This document shows, one piece after another, positions 17,927-26,964 of a stretch of DNA of 64,000 bases. The notes under the pieces are model-generated. The model had not been told where the DNA came from and made no database searches. It worked only from the letters and a program-made list of their open reading frames with translations. Where the stretch lies: the NCBI GenBank assembly GCA_034430175.1, contig DAOUFI010000004.1, positions 1 to 64,000 on the forward strand, given 5' to 3'. Both the position numbers and the translations under genes were made by a program. The first letter of the stretch is position 1. The number at the start of each line of letters is the position of its first letter. Origin of the DNA: UBA6107 sp034430175. Lineage in GTDB: Bacteria; Chloroflexota; Anaerolineae; Anaerolineales; Anaerolineaceae.

Positions 17927-18726
17927 ATCGGTTTCTTCGCCCTGATCGAAAACATCAGCGGGAACGGCGCCGGCTCTTCCTTGAAGGTGAACGTCTGTTC
18001 ATCGCGCTTTACCAGATCGACCAGGAATGGATCCACGGTGTAGGGCTGTTCGTGCAGGAATTCGATCTGTAGTCCAGCCTGGATAAGCGAGGTTACCACC
18101 TCACCCAGTTGATAATTCCATTCGTAGGTCTCCACCGGCTTAATCCTGGTATTGGCGTCGGCATAAGAGGTGTCGGCCCATTCGCGGAAGGGCTCCTTCT
18201 GGAAGTAAGGATAACGGATGGAGTAGCCCGGCTTTTCCTCATCAAATATCTTGCCAAAGGGGTGAAACTCGGCGATATAGAAGATGCCGCCCGGTTTGAC
18301 ATAGCTGGCGGCGATCTGTGCCCAGCGGGGAATATCGGGCAGCCAGCACAGGATGCCATAGGACGTGAAAACGATATCGAACTGCTCGTTGAGATGATCC
18401 GGCAGGCTATAGAGGTCACAGCATATGAAATTGGCCGGGATATCAAATTGCTTTGCTAAACCACGCGCCAGATCGATACCTTTTGGTGAGAAATCCATGC
18501 CTGTCACCCGCGCTCCAAGACGCGCCCACGAGAGTGTGTCGCGGCCAAAGTGGCATTGTAGGTGGAGCAGACTTTTACCCTCTACGTCGCCGACCTCTTC
18601 GCGCTCCAGGTCATGCAGCAGTATGCCCCCTTTCATGAACTCATCCATACGATAAGATTCGGCTTTGGAATTCACATCCACGTACTGTTCCCATAGTTCA
18701 AGGTTGGTCTTCTTGTAGTCATCCAT
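17923..18726 (-). CDS. class I SAM-dependent methyltransferase
   Basis: The 267-residue protein has the Rossmann-type motif I (LLHLQCHFGRDTLSWA), motif II acid in GARVTGMDFS, and the later DIVFTSYGILCWLPD segment. It belongs to the class I methyltransferases of the Methyltransf_11/25 type; the substrate cannot be read from sequence. Its GGAGG ribosome binding site lies inside a hairpin (18731-18756). It is downstream of, and in the same direction as, the hsp20 gene. Confidence 0.88.
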   Translation of the reverse strand: MDDYKKTNLELWEQYVDVNSKAESYRMDEFMKGGILLHDLEREEVGDVEGKSLLHLQCHFGRDTLSWARLGARVTGMDFSPKGIDLARGLAKQFDIPANFICCDLYSLPDHLNEQFDIVFTSYGILCWLPDIPRWAQIAASYVKPGGIFYIAEFHPFGKIFDEEKPGYSIRYPYFQKEPFREWADTSYADANTRIKPVETYEWNYQLGEVVTSLIQAGLQIEFLHEQPYTVDPFLVDLVKRDEQTFTFKEEPAPFPLMFSIRAKKPI

Positions 18727-18730
18727 AAAA

Positions 18731-18756
18731 CAATCCCTCCGGTTATGGAGGGATTG
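18731..18756 (-). promoter_or_regulatory. hairpin that covers the methyltransferase ribosome binding site
   Basis: On the message, CAATCCCTCC pairs perfectly with GGAGGGATTG, leaving a 6-base loop; the GGAGG is the apparent ribosome binding site 9 bases ahead of the ATG at 18726. A fully paired Shine-Dalgarno is the design of RNA thermometers or translational switches, and the upstream neighbour is a heat-shock gene. The function is inferred. Confidence 0.55.
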
Positions 18757-18791
18757 TATCCCAAAACTGCTGGGATTGTGTCATTGCATTC

Positions 18792-18829
18792 CGGGCTGTG
18801 GGATGTTCGAGATGGATCACCACAGCCCG
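18792..18829 (-). terminator. hairpin after hsp20
   Basis: A 10-bp perfect stem, CGGGCTGTGG / CCACAGCCCG, has an 18-base loop and lies 19 bp past the hsp20 stop. There is no clear T-run, so termination may be partial and the methyltransferase may be read from the same transcript. Confidence 0.55.
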
Positions 18830-18847
18830 TGATTTCCCGCGAGGGAA

Positions 18848-19348
18848 CTATTTAGCTTTGATCTCGATCTTGCGGGTTTTGCTCACAGAGTTGGCCGGTT
18901 TGGGCAGGGTCACCGTGAGCACGCCCTTCTGGAAGACGGCATCGATCTTATCGGGATCGATCTCATTCTCCAGAGCGATCACTCTCTGGAAGGAGCCATA
19001 AGAGCGTTCCAATCGATGATAATTTCTGCCCTTCTCTTCGTTCTCGGCCTTCTTCTCGCCGGTGATAATCAGGTTATCGTGATCCAGGCGGATCTCGATG
19101 TCCTTTTCATCCATACCGGGGAGCTCGGCGGTCACTTTGATCTCCTTCTCATTTTCGCTCACATCCACGCTGGGCAGGAACGAGTTGAGTCGGCGGTCAG
19201 AGGTAGCCAGCAAGCCGAAGGGTTCATCGAAGAAGCGGTCGAACATGCGGTTCATTTCGTTTTGGATCGCCAGCACCGGGTCTTGATATTCGCGCCGTAC
19301 GATCGAGGGGTCGCTTTGGCGCTTCGAAAGAAGAATATTTTTGTTCAT
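18848..19348 (-). CDS. Hsp20/alpha-crystallin small heat-shock protein
   Basis: The start at MNKN is chosen because GGAGG lies five bases before this ATG; the alternative ATG is part of that site. The 166-residue chaperone has the alpha-crystallin domain (SVDVSENEKEIKVTAELPGM, RSYGSFQRVIALENEID, GVLTVTLPK). It would bind unfolding proteins in the cytoplasm as an oligomer. No CIRCE element (TTAGCACTC/GAGTGCTAA) was seen upstream. Confidence 0.95.
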   Translation of the reverse strand: MNKNILLSKRQSDPSIVRREYQDPVLAIQNEMNRMFDRFFDEPFGLLATSDRRLNSFLPSVDVSENEKEIKVTAELPGMDEKDIEIRLDHDNLIITGEKKAENEEKGRNYHRLERSYGSFQRVIALENEIDPDKIDAVFQKGVLTVTLPKPANSVSKTRKIEIKAK

Positions 19349-19796
19349 ATCTACCTCCATTCAAAACACCTAAGATTTGTTTTTACATTGTGAATAATAG
19401 CGCCCGCGTATTAGAAGATCGCAAAAGAATTGTTAGAGGATTATAAAAACGTTTCTCACTTTTTTATCAGCCAAATACTTGAAGAAACCAAAGAGAGTCA
19501 CAGAGAGCACAGAGAAACCTTTACTAAAGGCCTTCTCAGTGCCCTCTTTGACTCAGAGGTAAATTTCCATATCTTTCCATATCTATATGTATTCATTACT
19601 AATGACGTGAATCACAAAAAGCGATCTCCCACCGGTTGAGGGGGGCAACCGGCAGGAGATCAATTTCATTATATAGTACAGGAGAGAGATATTCAACCAT
19701 TTTTTATGGAACCGACTGCTTGCCTGATGCTATAATTACCACAAGCCATTTTTTGGGAATAACTGAATAACGGTGATACAGGGAGTAATTTTAGAC
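19349..19796. other. intergenic stretch with a hairpin
   Basis: No supported gene. A stem GATCTCC.ACCGGTT / AACCGG.AGGAGATC lies at 19623-19661. Near 19486-19555 is a stretch (GTCACAGAGAGCACAGAG) of a type common as dispersed low-copy repeats. The last 100 bases hold the promoter region of the first kinase. Confidence 0.45.
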
Positions 19797-21539
19797 ATGA
19801 ACGATCTTTCCGGGCAATCCTTTGGGCGCTACCACCTGGTGGAAAAGCTGGGCGAAGGCGGCATGGCTGTGGTTTACAAAGCCTTCGACACCCGCCTGGA
19901 ATGCGATGTGGCCGTCAAGGTCATCCGCCTGGACAACCTACCGCGCAGCAGCGAAGAAGTGGCGCTCAAGCGATTCGAGCGCGAAGCCAAGTCCGTCGCG
20001 CAACTCACCCACCCCTACATCGTCAAGGTTAGCGACTTTGGCGAGGAAGACGGACTGCCCTACCTGGTGATGGAGTATCTCTCCGGTGGAACGTTGAAGC
20101 AATTTCTCGGTACCCCCCTTCCTTATCGAAAAGCAGCCAAATTACTGGTGCCTGTCGCGCAGGCGCTGGAGTACGCGCATTCCCATAACCTGGTTCATCG
20201 AGACGTCAAGCCGTCGAACATCCTCATCACTGAATCCGGCCAACCCATGCTCACCGATTTCGGGATTGCCAAGATCATGGACATGCAGGACGGGCAAACC
20301 CTCACCGGAACGGGAGTGGGTATCGGTACGCCGGAATATATGGCTCCTGAGCAGTGGACCGGCAATATCACTCCCTCGGTGGACATTTTCAGCCTGGGTG
20401 TCGTCTTCTATGAGCTGGTCACCGGACATAAACCCTACACCGCCGATACCCCCGCAGCGGTGCTCATCAAGCTGATCTCCGACCCGCTGCCCAAACCTTC
20501 AAAATTTACCCCTGATCTGCCCGAAAAGGTGGAACAGGTGATCTTTAAAGCGCTGGCCAAGAAACCGGTTGACCGTTATCAGTCGATGGAGGAACTGGAA
20601 AAAGCGCTGAAGGACCTGCAGACCTTCGAATCTGCCCGCAAGTCCGTCCAGCCTGAAGAGAGCCGGGCTTCAGCCGAGGTTGACGAAGTGGAAGCTGAGA
20701 TGACGCAAATGGAGTCCGCTCCGGCAGAGACGGACGAAGAGCTTTCGCCAGCCGAACCGGAGAACGAAACCAGTGCCACCGTTATCCAACCGCCCTCCTT
20801 TGAGTTCTCCGCAACTGGATCCAATTGGGCCAAAGATAAGGAAAACAACATGAAGATCAAACTGGACACCGGAGTCTATATGGAGTTCATCCGCATCCCG
20901 GCCGGCGAGTTCCTCATGGGCAGCGATCCCGCGGTTGACCCGGATGCTTGGGAAGACGAACAACCACAGCACCTGGTCCATCTGGACGAATACTGGATCG
21001 GCAAAACATCAGTGACACGGTCTCAATACAAGCCTTTTGCTTCCCAACAAAAAAGCTTTTTCTATAGGTTTTGGTACTCAACCAATAATCTTGATTTCCG
21101 CGAAGACGAACCATTCACCAATATTGATTGGCAAACAGCAGTAGATTTTTGTACCTGGCTTGGTTCGATTTGTAAACGGAAAATTAGTTTACCTTCTGAA
21201 GCTCAATGGGAAAAAGCTGCCCGGGGAACAGATGGACGAATATTTCCTTGGGGAAACGAGGCAACTCGGAAATTAATTGATCGACCAAGTCCTTTTGGGG
21301 TTGAGGGTATGGCTGGTGACGTGTGGAATTGGACAACTGATTGGTTTAGTGAAGAATATTATACAAAAAGCCCTCAAAAAAATCCAATCGGTCCCCAAAA
21401 AGGATATTTCCGTGTTGTGCGGGGTGGCTCTTCTTCTCTTGAATTATCTGAATGCCGTTCCACCTGTCGTTTTGGACTTGATCCAACCCAAAAAATGATG
21501 AACGTGGGCTTTCGCTGTGTCTTAATCGTCAACAAGTAG
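19797..21539 (+). CDS. Ser/Thr protein kinase fused to a formylglycine-generating-enzyme-like domain
   Basis: The start at 19797 gives the same MNDLSG start as the two paralogs. Residues about 10-270 are a PknB-type kinase: glycine loop GEGGMAVVYKAFD, ATP lysine in VAVKVI, catalytic HRDVKPSNIL, DFGIAK and GTPEYMAPEQ. An acidic linker follows, then a SUMF1/FGE-sulfatase fold domain (IPAGEFLMGSD; LPSEAQWEKAARGTDGRIFP; VVRGGSS; NVGFRC). There is no membrane span, so it is probably cytoplasmic. The linker-distal part is clearly richer in A+T than the kinase part. Confidence 0.93.
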   Translation: MNDLSGQSFGRYHLVEKLGEGGMAVVYKAFDTRLECDVAVKVIRLDNLPRSSEEVALKRFEREAKSVAQLTHPYIVKVSDFGEEDGLPYLVMEYLSGGTLKQFLGTPLPYRKAAKLLVPVAQALEYAHSHNLVHRDVKPSNILITESGQPMLTDFGIAKIMDMQDGQTLTGTGVGIGTPEYMAPEQWTGNITPSVDIFSLGVVFYELVTGHKPYTADTPAAVLIKLISDPLPKPSKFTPDLPEKVEQVIFKALAKKPVDRYQSMEELEKALKDLQTFESARKSVQPEESRASAEVDEVEAEMTQMESAPAETDEELSPAEPENETSATVIQPPSFEFSATGSNWAKDKENNMKIKLDTGVYMEFIRIPAGEFLMGSDPAVDPDAWEDEQPQHLVHLDEYWIGKTSVTRSQYKPFASQQKSFFYRFWYSTNNLDFREDEPFTNIDWQTAVDFCTWLGSICKRKISLPSEAQWEKAARGTDGRIFPWGNEATRKLIDRPSPFGVEGMAGDVWNWTTDWFSEEYYTKSPQKNPIGPQKGYFRVVRGGSSSLELSECRSTCRFGLDPTQKMMNVGFRCVLIVNK

Positions 21540-21567
21540 TTGGTATATAAAACCAAAAAGGACTATC

Positions 21568-22794
21568 ATGAACGATCTTTCCGGAATCTCCTTTGGACGT
21601 TACCACCTGGTGGAAAAGCTGGGCGAGGGCGGCATGGCTGTGGTTTATAAGGCCTTCGATACCCGCCTGGAATGCGACGTGGCGGGCAAGGTCATCCGCA
21701 CAGACAACCTGCCGCAGAGCTCGATCGAAAAAACCCTCAAACGATTCGAGCGTGAAGCCAAATCGGTGGCAAAGCTGACCCAGGCAAACATCGTCAAGGT
21801 GACGGATTATGGAAGTTTCGAGGGGACTCCATACCTGGTGATGGAGTACCTTCCCAGCGGAACCCTTAAAGAATACATGCGGCAAAATGGCCAGATCCCC
21901 TGGCAGAACGCCGTTGCGCTGATCCTGCCGATCGCCGAGGCATTGGGGTACGCGCACTCAATGAAAGTGCTGCACCGGGACGTCAAACCGTCAAACATTT
22001 TGCTCACCCAAACCATGCAGCCCATGCTGACCGATTTTGGCATCGCCAAGATATTGGATGAAGAGAACCCCCAGGAACTGACCGGGACGGGAATCGCCAT
22101 CGGCACGCCGGAGTATATGGCGCCGGAACAGGTCACCAGCAAGACCACCGACGCGCGCGCGGATATCTACGCTCTGGGAGTCGTGTTTTACGAAATGATC
22201 ACGGGACGGCGACCTTTTGAAGCCGATACACCCATGGCCGTGTTATTCAAACACGCCAGCGAACCCCTGCCCCGCCCATCCAGCCTGGTGCGTGATCTGC
22301 CAACGAATGTGGAAAATTTTGTGTTCAAAGCCACTGCCAAAGACCCCAACCAACGTTATCAGAGCATGGATGAATTCGTATCCGCGCTTGGCAAATTGCA
22401 GAGCGTGATCCCGGCGGTACCGGCCATGCCGGAACCTGTGGCCCCCCCGGTTACTGAAACGATACCCGCGAAACCCCTCGTCGAGACGGTTAAAAACGAG
22501 AAAACTCCGCCCCCGATGCTGGTAGGGCAGGTTCAAAAAACGGCGACCCCCCATGCGGCCGATCAAACGCCACCACCCACGCCTGTTGTTTCTGCGATCA
22601 ACCAAACACCGCCGCCCAGTCCGGTAACCCCAGCGATAAATCAAATGCCACCGCAAAGGCCGGTACCCCCCATGCCAGCGATGCCGGTAAAACCCAAGAA
22701 GCGGCTTCCCGCCTGGGCGATTTTTCTGATCATCGTCGGAGGTTTATTTCTATTGAGTCAAATTTGTCCATTACTTTTCAGTCTCTTTCAATAG
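21568..22794 (+). CDS. Ser/Thr protein kinase with C-terminal membrane anchor
   Basis: The 408-residue protein starts 28 bp after the previous kinase. The kinase domain (10-270) has all key motifs, but the VAIK segment reads VAGKVI; the lysine is kept. A Pro/Thr-rich linker with repeated TPPP-type units (about 280-375) leads to a single span near the C-terminus (AWAIFLIIVGGLFLLS) with almost nothing beyond it. It is therefore a tail-anchored kinase facing the cytoplasm and lacks an external sensor. Confidence 0.92.
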   Translation: MNDLSGISFGRYHLVEKLGEGGMAVVYKAFDTRLECDVAGKVIRTDNLPQSSIEKTLKRFEREAKSVAKLTQANIVKVTDYGSFEGTPYLVMEYLPSGTLKEYMRQNGQIPWQNAVALILPIAEALGYAHSMKVLHRDVKPSNILLTQTMQPMLTDFGIAKILDEENPQELTGTGIAIGTPEYMAPEQVTSKTTDARADIYALGVVFYEMITGRRPFEADTPMAVLFKHASEPLPRPSSLVRDLPTNVENFVFKATAKDPNQRYQSMDEFVSALGKLQSVIPAVPAMPEPVAPPVTETIPAKPLVETVKNEKTPPPMLVGQVQKTATPHAADQTPPPTPVVSAINQTPPPSPVTPAINQMPPQRPVPPMPAMPVKPKKRLPAWAIFLIIVGGLFLLSQICPLLFSLFQ

Positions 22795-22837
22795 TGATGA
22801 CTACCCAAAACAAAAGTCAAAAATCTGGAGTAAACCT

Positions 22838-24574
22838 ATGAACGATCTTTCCGGAAGCTCCTTTGGACGTTACCACCTGGTGGAAAAGCTGGGCGAAGGC
22901 GGCATGGCCGTGGTCTACAAGGCCTTCGACACACGCCTGGAATGCGACGTGGCGGTCAAGATCATCCGCATGGACAACCTGCCGCGCAGCAGCGAAGAAG
23001 TGGCGCTCAAGCGCTTCGAGCGCGAAGCCAAAGCGGTGGCGCAGCTCACCCACCCCAACATCGTCAAGGTGATGGATTTTGGCGAAGAGAACGGCTTGCC
23101 CTACCTGGTGATGCCGTTCCTGCCCGGTGGGACGCTCAAACAATACCTGGGCAGCCCTATGCCTTACGCCGAAGCCGCTCACCTGCTGCAGCCCGTGGCG
23201 GACGCGCTGGCGTACGCTCACCTGCACAACGTGGTCCATCGCGACGTGAAGCCCTCGAACATCCTCATCACCGAGTTGGGACAGCCCATGCTCACCGATT
23301 TCGGCATCGCCAAGATCATGGACCTGCAAGATGGGCAGACCCTCACTGGCACGGGTGTCGGCATCGGCACACCGGAATACATGGCGCCGGAGCAGTGGAC
23401 GGGAAAAATCACGCCATCCGTGGACATCTACAGTCTGGGAGTGGTCTTCTATGAGTTGGTGACAGGGCATAAACCCTACACAGCAGATACTCCAGCAGCA
23501 ATTTTACTGAAGCAGGCCAACGACCCATTGCCCAAGCCATCAAAATTTGTTCCCGGCCTACCGGCGCAGGTGGAACAGGTACTCTTTACAGCATTAGCAA
23601 AGAAACCCGAAAACCGCTACACATCAATTGAGAAATTCGAAATGTCCTTAATGGAGTTAGGTGCTGCATCTATACCACGGAAACGCATACCTGCCAGTAG
23701 TGTAGAAAAAAATAACAACGAAGCGCCAAATTCAAGCCTAATTACTAATTTGGAAACCCCTTTGGTTATAAAGAATGGGAAAAAGGAAGTGAAACTCGCA
23801 GAGGCAGGACCAAATAAAGGAGAAAAAGGTAATAAGTTCAAGTTGGGGATTTGTTTTGGACTTGTGGCAACTCTGATTCTCGTAGGTCTGCTTACTTTCA
23901 AGAATTCTTTATTCCCATCAAAAACAACTCCAGCCTCCATAATGGCTTCCACACTGCCCACAAATATTTCCGAACTAACATTAACCCCTACATTTAATCC
24001 TACAGTAACCATTGAATTACCCCCAATTTTGTCTGCCACGGTAGTTCAAATCGCCAACCTTCAAGGTATTACGAAAAATGATATATATTGCCGCACAGGC
24101 TCATCCATGGATTACTCAATAACTGGCTTACTTGAAGCCGACACAGAGTTAACCGTTGTTGGTATAAATAACGATTGGTTGCTTGTCAGTGAGCCGCTAA
24201 ATTGTTGGTTACCCGAGAGCTCAGTAACGATATCTCCTGAAGTCACAATGCTGCCACAAGCCACTCCCCCCGCATTGCTGCCTGATCTAGTATTCAGCAC
24301 ATCTATTCGTTACGAGCGTAACAAGAATTCGTTGTGTATGATTATTAAGAACATCGGGTACATGGAATCTGGCAGTTTCGATGTCAAGTTCATAAATATT
24401 AGTGATTCTGTGTATCTTCAGTTTACATCAATCGATCCTGGAAATTTTCAACAGCAATGCATAACCTACCACTGGCCAGATTGGGGTAGTGCTTGTAAAA
24501 GTTATGGGATTATTGATCCAGAAAACAAAATAAGAGAGCTAAATGAAGGTAATAATCATGGATCTCTTTGTTAA
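22838..24574 (+). CDS. membrane Ser/Thr kinase with external SH3b-like and CARDB-like domains
   Basis: The 578-residue protein begins with a kinase domain nearly identical to that at 19797 (HRDVKPSNIL, DFGIAK, GTPEYMAPEQ). A single span (about 343-362, LGICFGLVATLILVGLLTF) separates it from a Thr/Pro linker, an SH3b-like domain (YCRTGSSMDYSITGLLEA ... NCWLPESSV) and a C-terminal CARDB-like Ig fold ending DPENKIRELNEGNNHG. The external part may sense cell wall or glycans. The DNA of the C-terminal half is much richer in A+T than the kinase half. Confidence 0.92.
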   Translation: MNDLSGSSFGRYHLVEKLGEGGMAVVYKAFDTRLECDVAVKIIRMDNLPRSSEEVALKRFEREAKAVAQLTHPNIVKVMDFGEENGLPYLVMPFLPGGTLKQYLGSPMPYAEAAHLLQPVADALAYAHLHNVVHRDVKPSNILITELGQPMLTDFGIAKIMDLQDGQTLTGTGVGIGTPEYMAPEQWTGKITPSVDIYSLGVVFYELVTGHKPYTADTPAAILLKQANDPLPKPSKFVPGLPAQVEQVLFTALAKKPENRYTSIEKFEMSLMELGAASIPRKRIPASSVEKNNNEAPNSSLITNLETPLVIKNGKKEVKLAEAGPNKGEKGNKFKLGICFGLVATLILVGLLTFKNSLFPSKTTPASIMASTLPTNISELTLTPTFNPTVTIELPPILSATVVQIANLQGITKNDIYCRTGSSMDYSITGLLEADTELTVVGINNDWLLVSEPLNCWLPESSVTISPEVTMLPQATPPALLPDLVFSTSIRYERNKNSLCMIIKNIGYMESGSFDVKFINISDSVYLQFTSIDPGNFQQQCITYHWPDWGSACKSYGIIDPENKIRELNEGNNHGSLC

Positions 24575-24680
24575 GAAAAGCTATCTATTGTTGACGTAAG
24601 AAATCGAATATACCTCGGTTAATAAAAAACCATAACCTCAAGCATTAGCAGTTTTATTACCCATTCAAAAAATCGTTCTT

Positions 24681-26777
24681 TTATAACAACACCCTTCCAT
24701 CCAGCGCCATGGAGCCCCTGCCCTCTTCGAAGACCAGCAGCGGGTTGACCTCCGCTTCCTGGATGGCGGGGAAGTCGAGTGCCATCTGGCCCACCCGGCA
24801 GATCACGTCAACCACGGCTTCGAGGTCGGCCTTCGGCGCGCCGCGGAAGCCGGTGAGCAGTTTGCCCGCCGCCGTCTCGTGGATCATAGCCAGAGCGTCT
24901 TCGCGGCTGACCGGCGCCACGCGGAAGGCCACGTCCTTGAACAGCTCCACGTAGATGCCACCCAGCCCGAACATCACCAGCGGGCCGAAACCGGCGTCGC
25001 GCTTCATGCCCACGATCACTTCCTGACCCTTGGGCGCCATCTGCTCAATAAGCACACCCTCGATCTTCGCGCCCGGCACTCTTGCCTTGATATCCACCAT
25101 CAGTTTGTCGAACTCAGCTTCCACTTCGCCCTCAGACTTGAGGTTGAGGCGGATGCCGCCCACGTCGGATTTGTGCAGGATATCGGGCGAGACGATCTTC
25201 ATCACCACCGGGAAGCCGGCTGCTTTGGCAACGGCTGCCGCTTCTTTGGCGGTCTTGGCCTCGCCGCCATGAACGACGGGGATGCCGTAGGCCTCGAGCA
25301 GCGGACGGGTGGCAGCCTCGCCGAGCACTTTCTGCCCGGCTGCGTCAGCCATTAAATGACTGGCTCTGGCTTTGTCGATCCCCTTAAGTTCGATGGCTTC
25401 GTTCTTGAAGTTCGCGCGCCAGGCTTTGTATTGCAGCATGGCGTTCAGCACCCGCCCCATGGTTTCAGGGTAGACGTACATGGGGATGCCGTTGCCCTGC
25501 AGGATGAGGCGGGCCGGGTCAACCGTCTCGTCGCCCATGATGCAGGCCAGCACGGGTTTGGACGCGTCTTTCGCAGCGTCGACGATAGCCTGCGCCACCC
25601 CAGCCGGGTCCACCAGCGCCTGCGGCACCAGGATGGGCAGCACGATGTCCACCTGCGGATCGGATAAAGCGGTCTTTACTGCCAGTTCATAATCGGGCGG
25701 TTCGGCCGCGCCGAGCATATCGATGGGGTTGGCCACCTGCGCGGCCGGGTTGAGCTTCTCGCGCAGGGCGGTGCGAGTCTGCTCCGAGAGGTCGCCCAGC
25801 GAAATATTATTGAAGGAAAGACTGTCCGAGGCCAGCGCGGCGGGACCGCCGGCGTTGGTCATGATCACGGCGCGATTGCCTGCGGGCAGCGGCTGGGTAT
25901 CCAGCGCCTGCGCCACGTCGAACAACTCGGAAAAGTTCTGCACCTCGATGACCCCAGCCTGCTTGAAGGCAGCCTGGTAGGCGGCGTGCGACCCGGCCAG
26001 CGAGCCAGTGTGCGATGAGACCGCCCGCGCGCCAGCGCTGGAGCGCCCGGCTTTGATGAGCACGATGGGTTTGATCTGTGAGACGCGCCTGGCCACTTCC
26101 AAAAAGCGCCGGCCATCGCGGATCTGCTCCACATAGGCGGCGATGACGTGCGTGCGCGGGTCCGCACCCAGGTATTCAATAATATCGGTCTCGGTCACGT
26201 CCACTTCATTGCCGAGGCTGAGGAAATGCGAAAAGCCCACTTTTTTGCCGTGGACAAACTCGACCACGCCGCCGCAGATGGCTCCCGATTGCGAAAGGAA
26301 ACCGATGCCACCCTCGTCTGGCATGCCCTTGATGAAGGTGGTGTTGAGCCCGTTATGCAGGTTCATGGCACCCACACAGTTGGGGCCAATGAGGCGCATG
26401 CCGTAGCTGCGCGCCATAGCCAGGCACTGCTGCTCCAGGTCAGCGCCGGCGGCGCCCACCTCTTTGAAGCCGCCGGTGATGATGATGGCGCCCTTGATAC
26501 CGCGTTCGCCGCATTCCTTGAGCGTCTGCAGCGTCGCGCCCGCCGGGATCACCAGCACAGCAAGGTCCACCGGGTCGGGCACGTCGGCGATGGTGGGGTA
26601 ACACTTTTTGCCGAGGATCTCGTCCGAGCCGGGGTTAACCGGGTAGATTCCCCCCTGGTAACCGTAACTCGTCAAATTGCGGATAATGCCGTTGCTCAGT
26701 TTGTGCGGGTTGGAGGATGCACCAATGACGGCCACACCTTTCGGCTCAAAAAATGGGGTCAGATCAGAGGAGGTCAT
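24681..26777 (-). CDS. ADP-forming acetate-CoA ligase (acyl-CoA synthetase), alpha-beta fusion
   Basis: The 698-residue protein joins the CoA-binding and ligase domains (VAVIGASSNPHKLSNGIIRN; GPNCVGAMNLHNG; active-site His region SSHTGSLAGSHAAYQAAF) to a C-terminal ATP-grasp domain (AAGFPVVMKIVSPDILHKSD; EVNPLLVFEEG). It converts acetyl-CoA or another acyl-CoA plus ADP and Pi to the acid, CoA and ATP, a substrate-level energy step in fermenting organisms. It appears monocistronic. Confidence 0.93.
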   Translation of the reverse strand: MTSSDLTPFFEPKGVAVIGASSNPHKLSNGIIRNLTSYGYQGGIYPVNPGSDEILGKKCYPTIADVPDPVDLAVLVIPAGATLQTLKECGERGIKGAIIITGGFKEVGAAGADLEQQCLAMARSYGMRLIGPNCVGAMNLHNGLNTTFIKGMPDEGGIGFLSQSGAICGGVVEFVHGKKVGFSHFLSLGNEVDVTETDIIEYLGADPRTHVIAAYVEQIRDGRRFLEVARRVSQIKPIVLIKAGRSSAGARAVSSHTGSLAGSHAAYQAAFKQAGVIEVQNFSELFDVAQALDTQPLPAGNRAVIMTNAGGPAALASDSLSFNNISLGDLSEQTRTALREKLNPAAQVANPIDMLGAAEPPDYELAVKTALSDPQVDIVLPILVPQALVDPAGVAQAIVDAAKDASKPVLACIMGDETVDPARLILQGNGIPMYVYPETMGRVLNAMLQYKAWRANFKNEAIELKGIDKARASHLMADAAGQKVLGEAATRPLLEAYGIPVVHGGEAKTAKEAAAVAKAAGFPVVMKIVSPDILHKSDVGGIRLNLKSEGEVEAEFDKLMVDIKARVPGAKIEGVLIEQMAPKGQEVIVGMKRDAGFGPLVMFGLGGIYVELFKDVAFRVAPVSREDALAMIHETAAGKLLTGFRGAPKADLEAVVDVICRVGQMALDFPAIQEAEVNPLLVFEEGRGSMALDGRVLL

Positions 26778-26916
26778 GTGAGTCCTTATTCTGAGAATTT
26801 GTTACGTTTCAATTATATCAGGCAGAACCAGGTGATTTTTGTTTTGGATGGCAGGTCTTAAGCAAGGAAACTGGCTTTCTCCGTGTTTTCCCCACGTTAA
26901 ATCCAATAAATCTGCT

Positions 26917-26957
26917 AGTGTACTAGTCAAATTATTCAACATTTTTACTAGTACACT
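26917..26957 (-). promoter_or_regulatory. perfect inverted repeat AGTGTACTAGT / ACTAGTACACT
   Basis: Two 11-base arms (26917-26927 and 26947-26957) pair perfectly across 19 bases. It lies 7 bases past the esterase stop codon and about 140 bases ahead of the acetate-CoA ligase gene, so it could end the esterase transcript or be an operator. Confidence 0.45.
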
Positions 26958-26964
26958 AAGAAAA

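Noticed and set aside
19349..19440. CIRCE operator for hsp20
   Set aside because: No TTAGCACTC-N9-GAGTGCTAA-like sequence is present upstream.
19797..21539. Diversity-generating retroelement target in the FGE/lectin-fold tail of kinase 1
   Set aside because: The fold is one used by such targets, but the C-terminal codons are not enriched in AAC/AAT, and no reverse transcriptase or template repeat was seen in the window.
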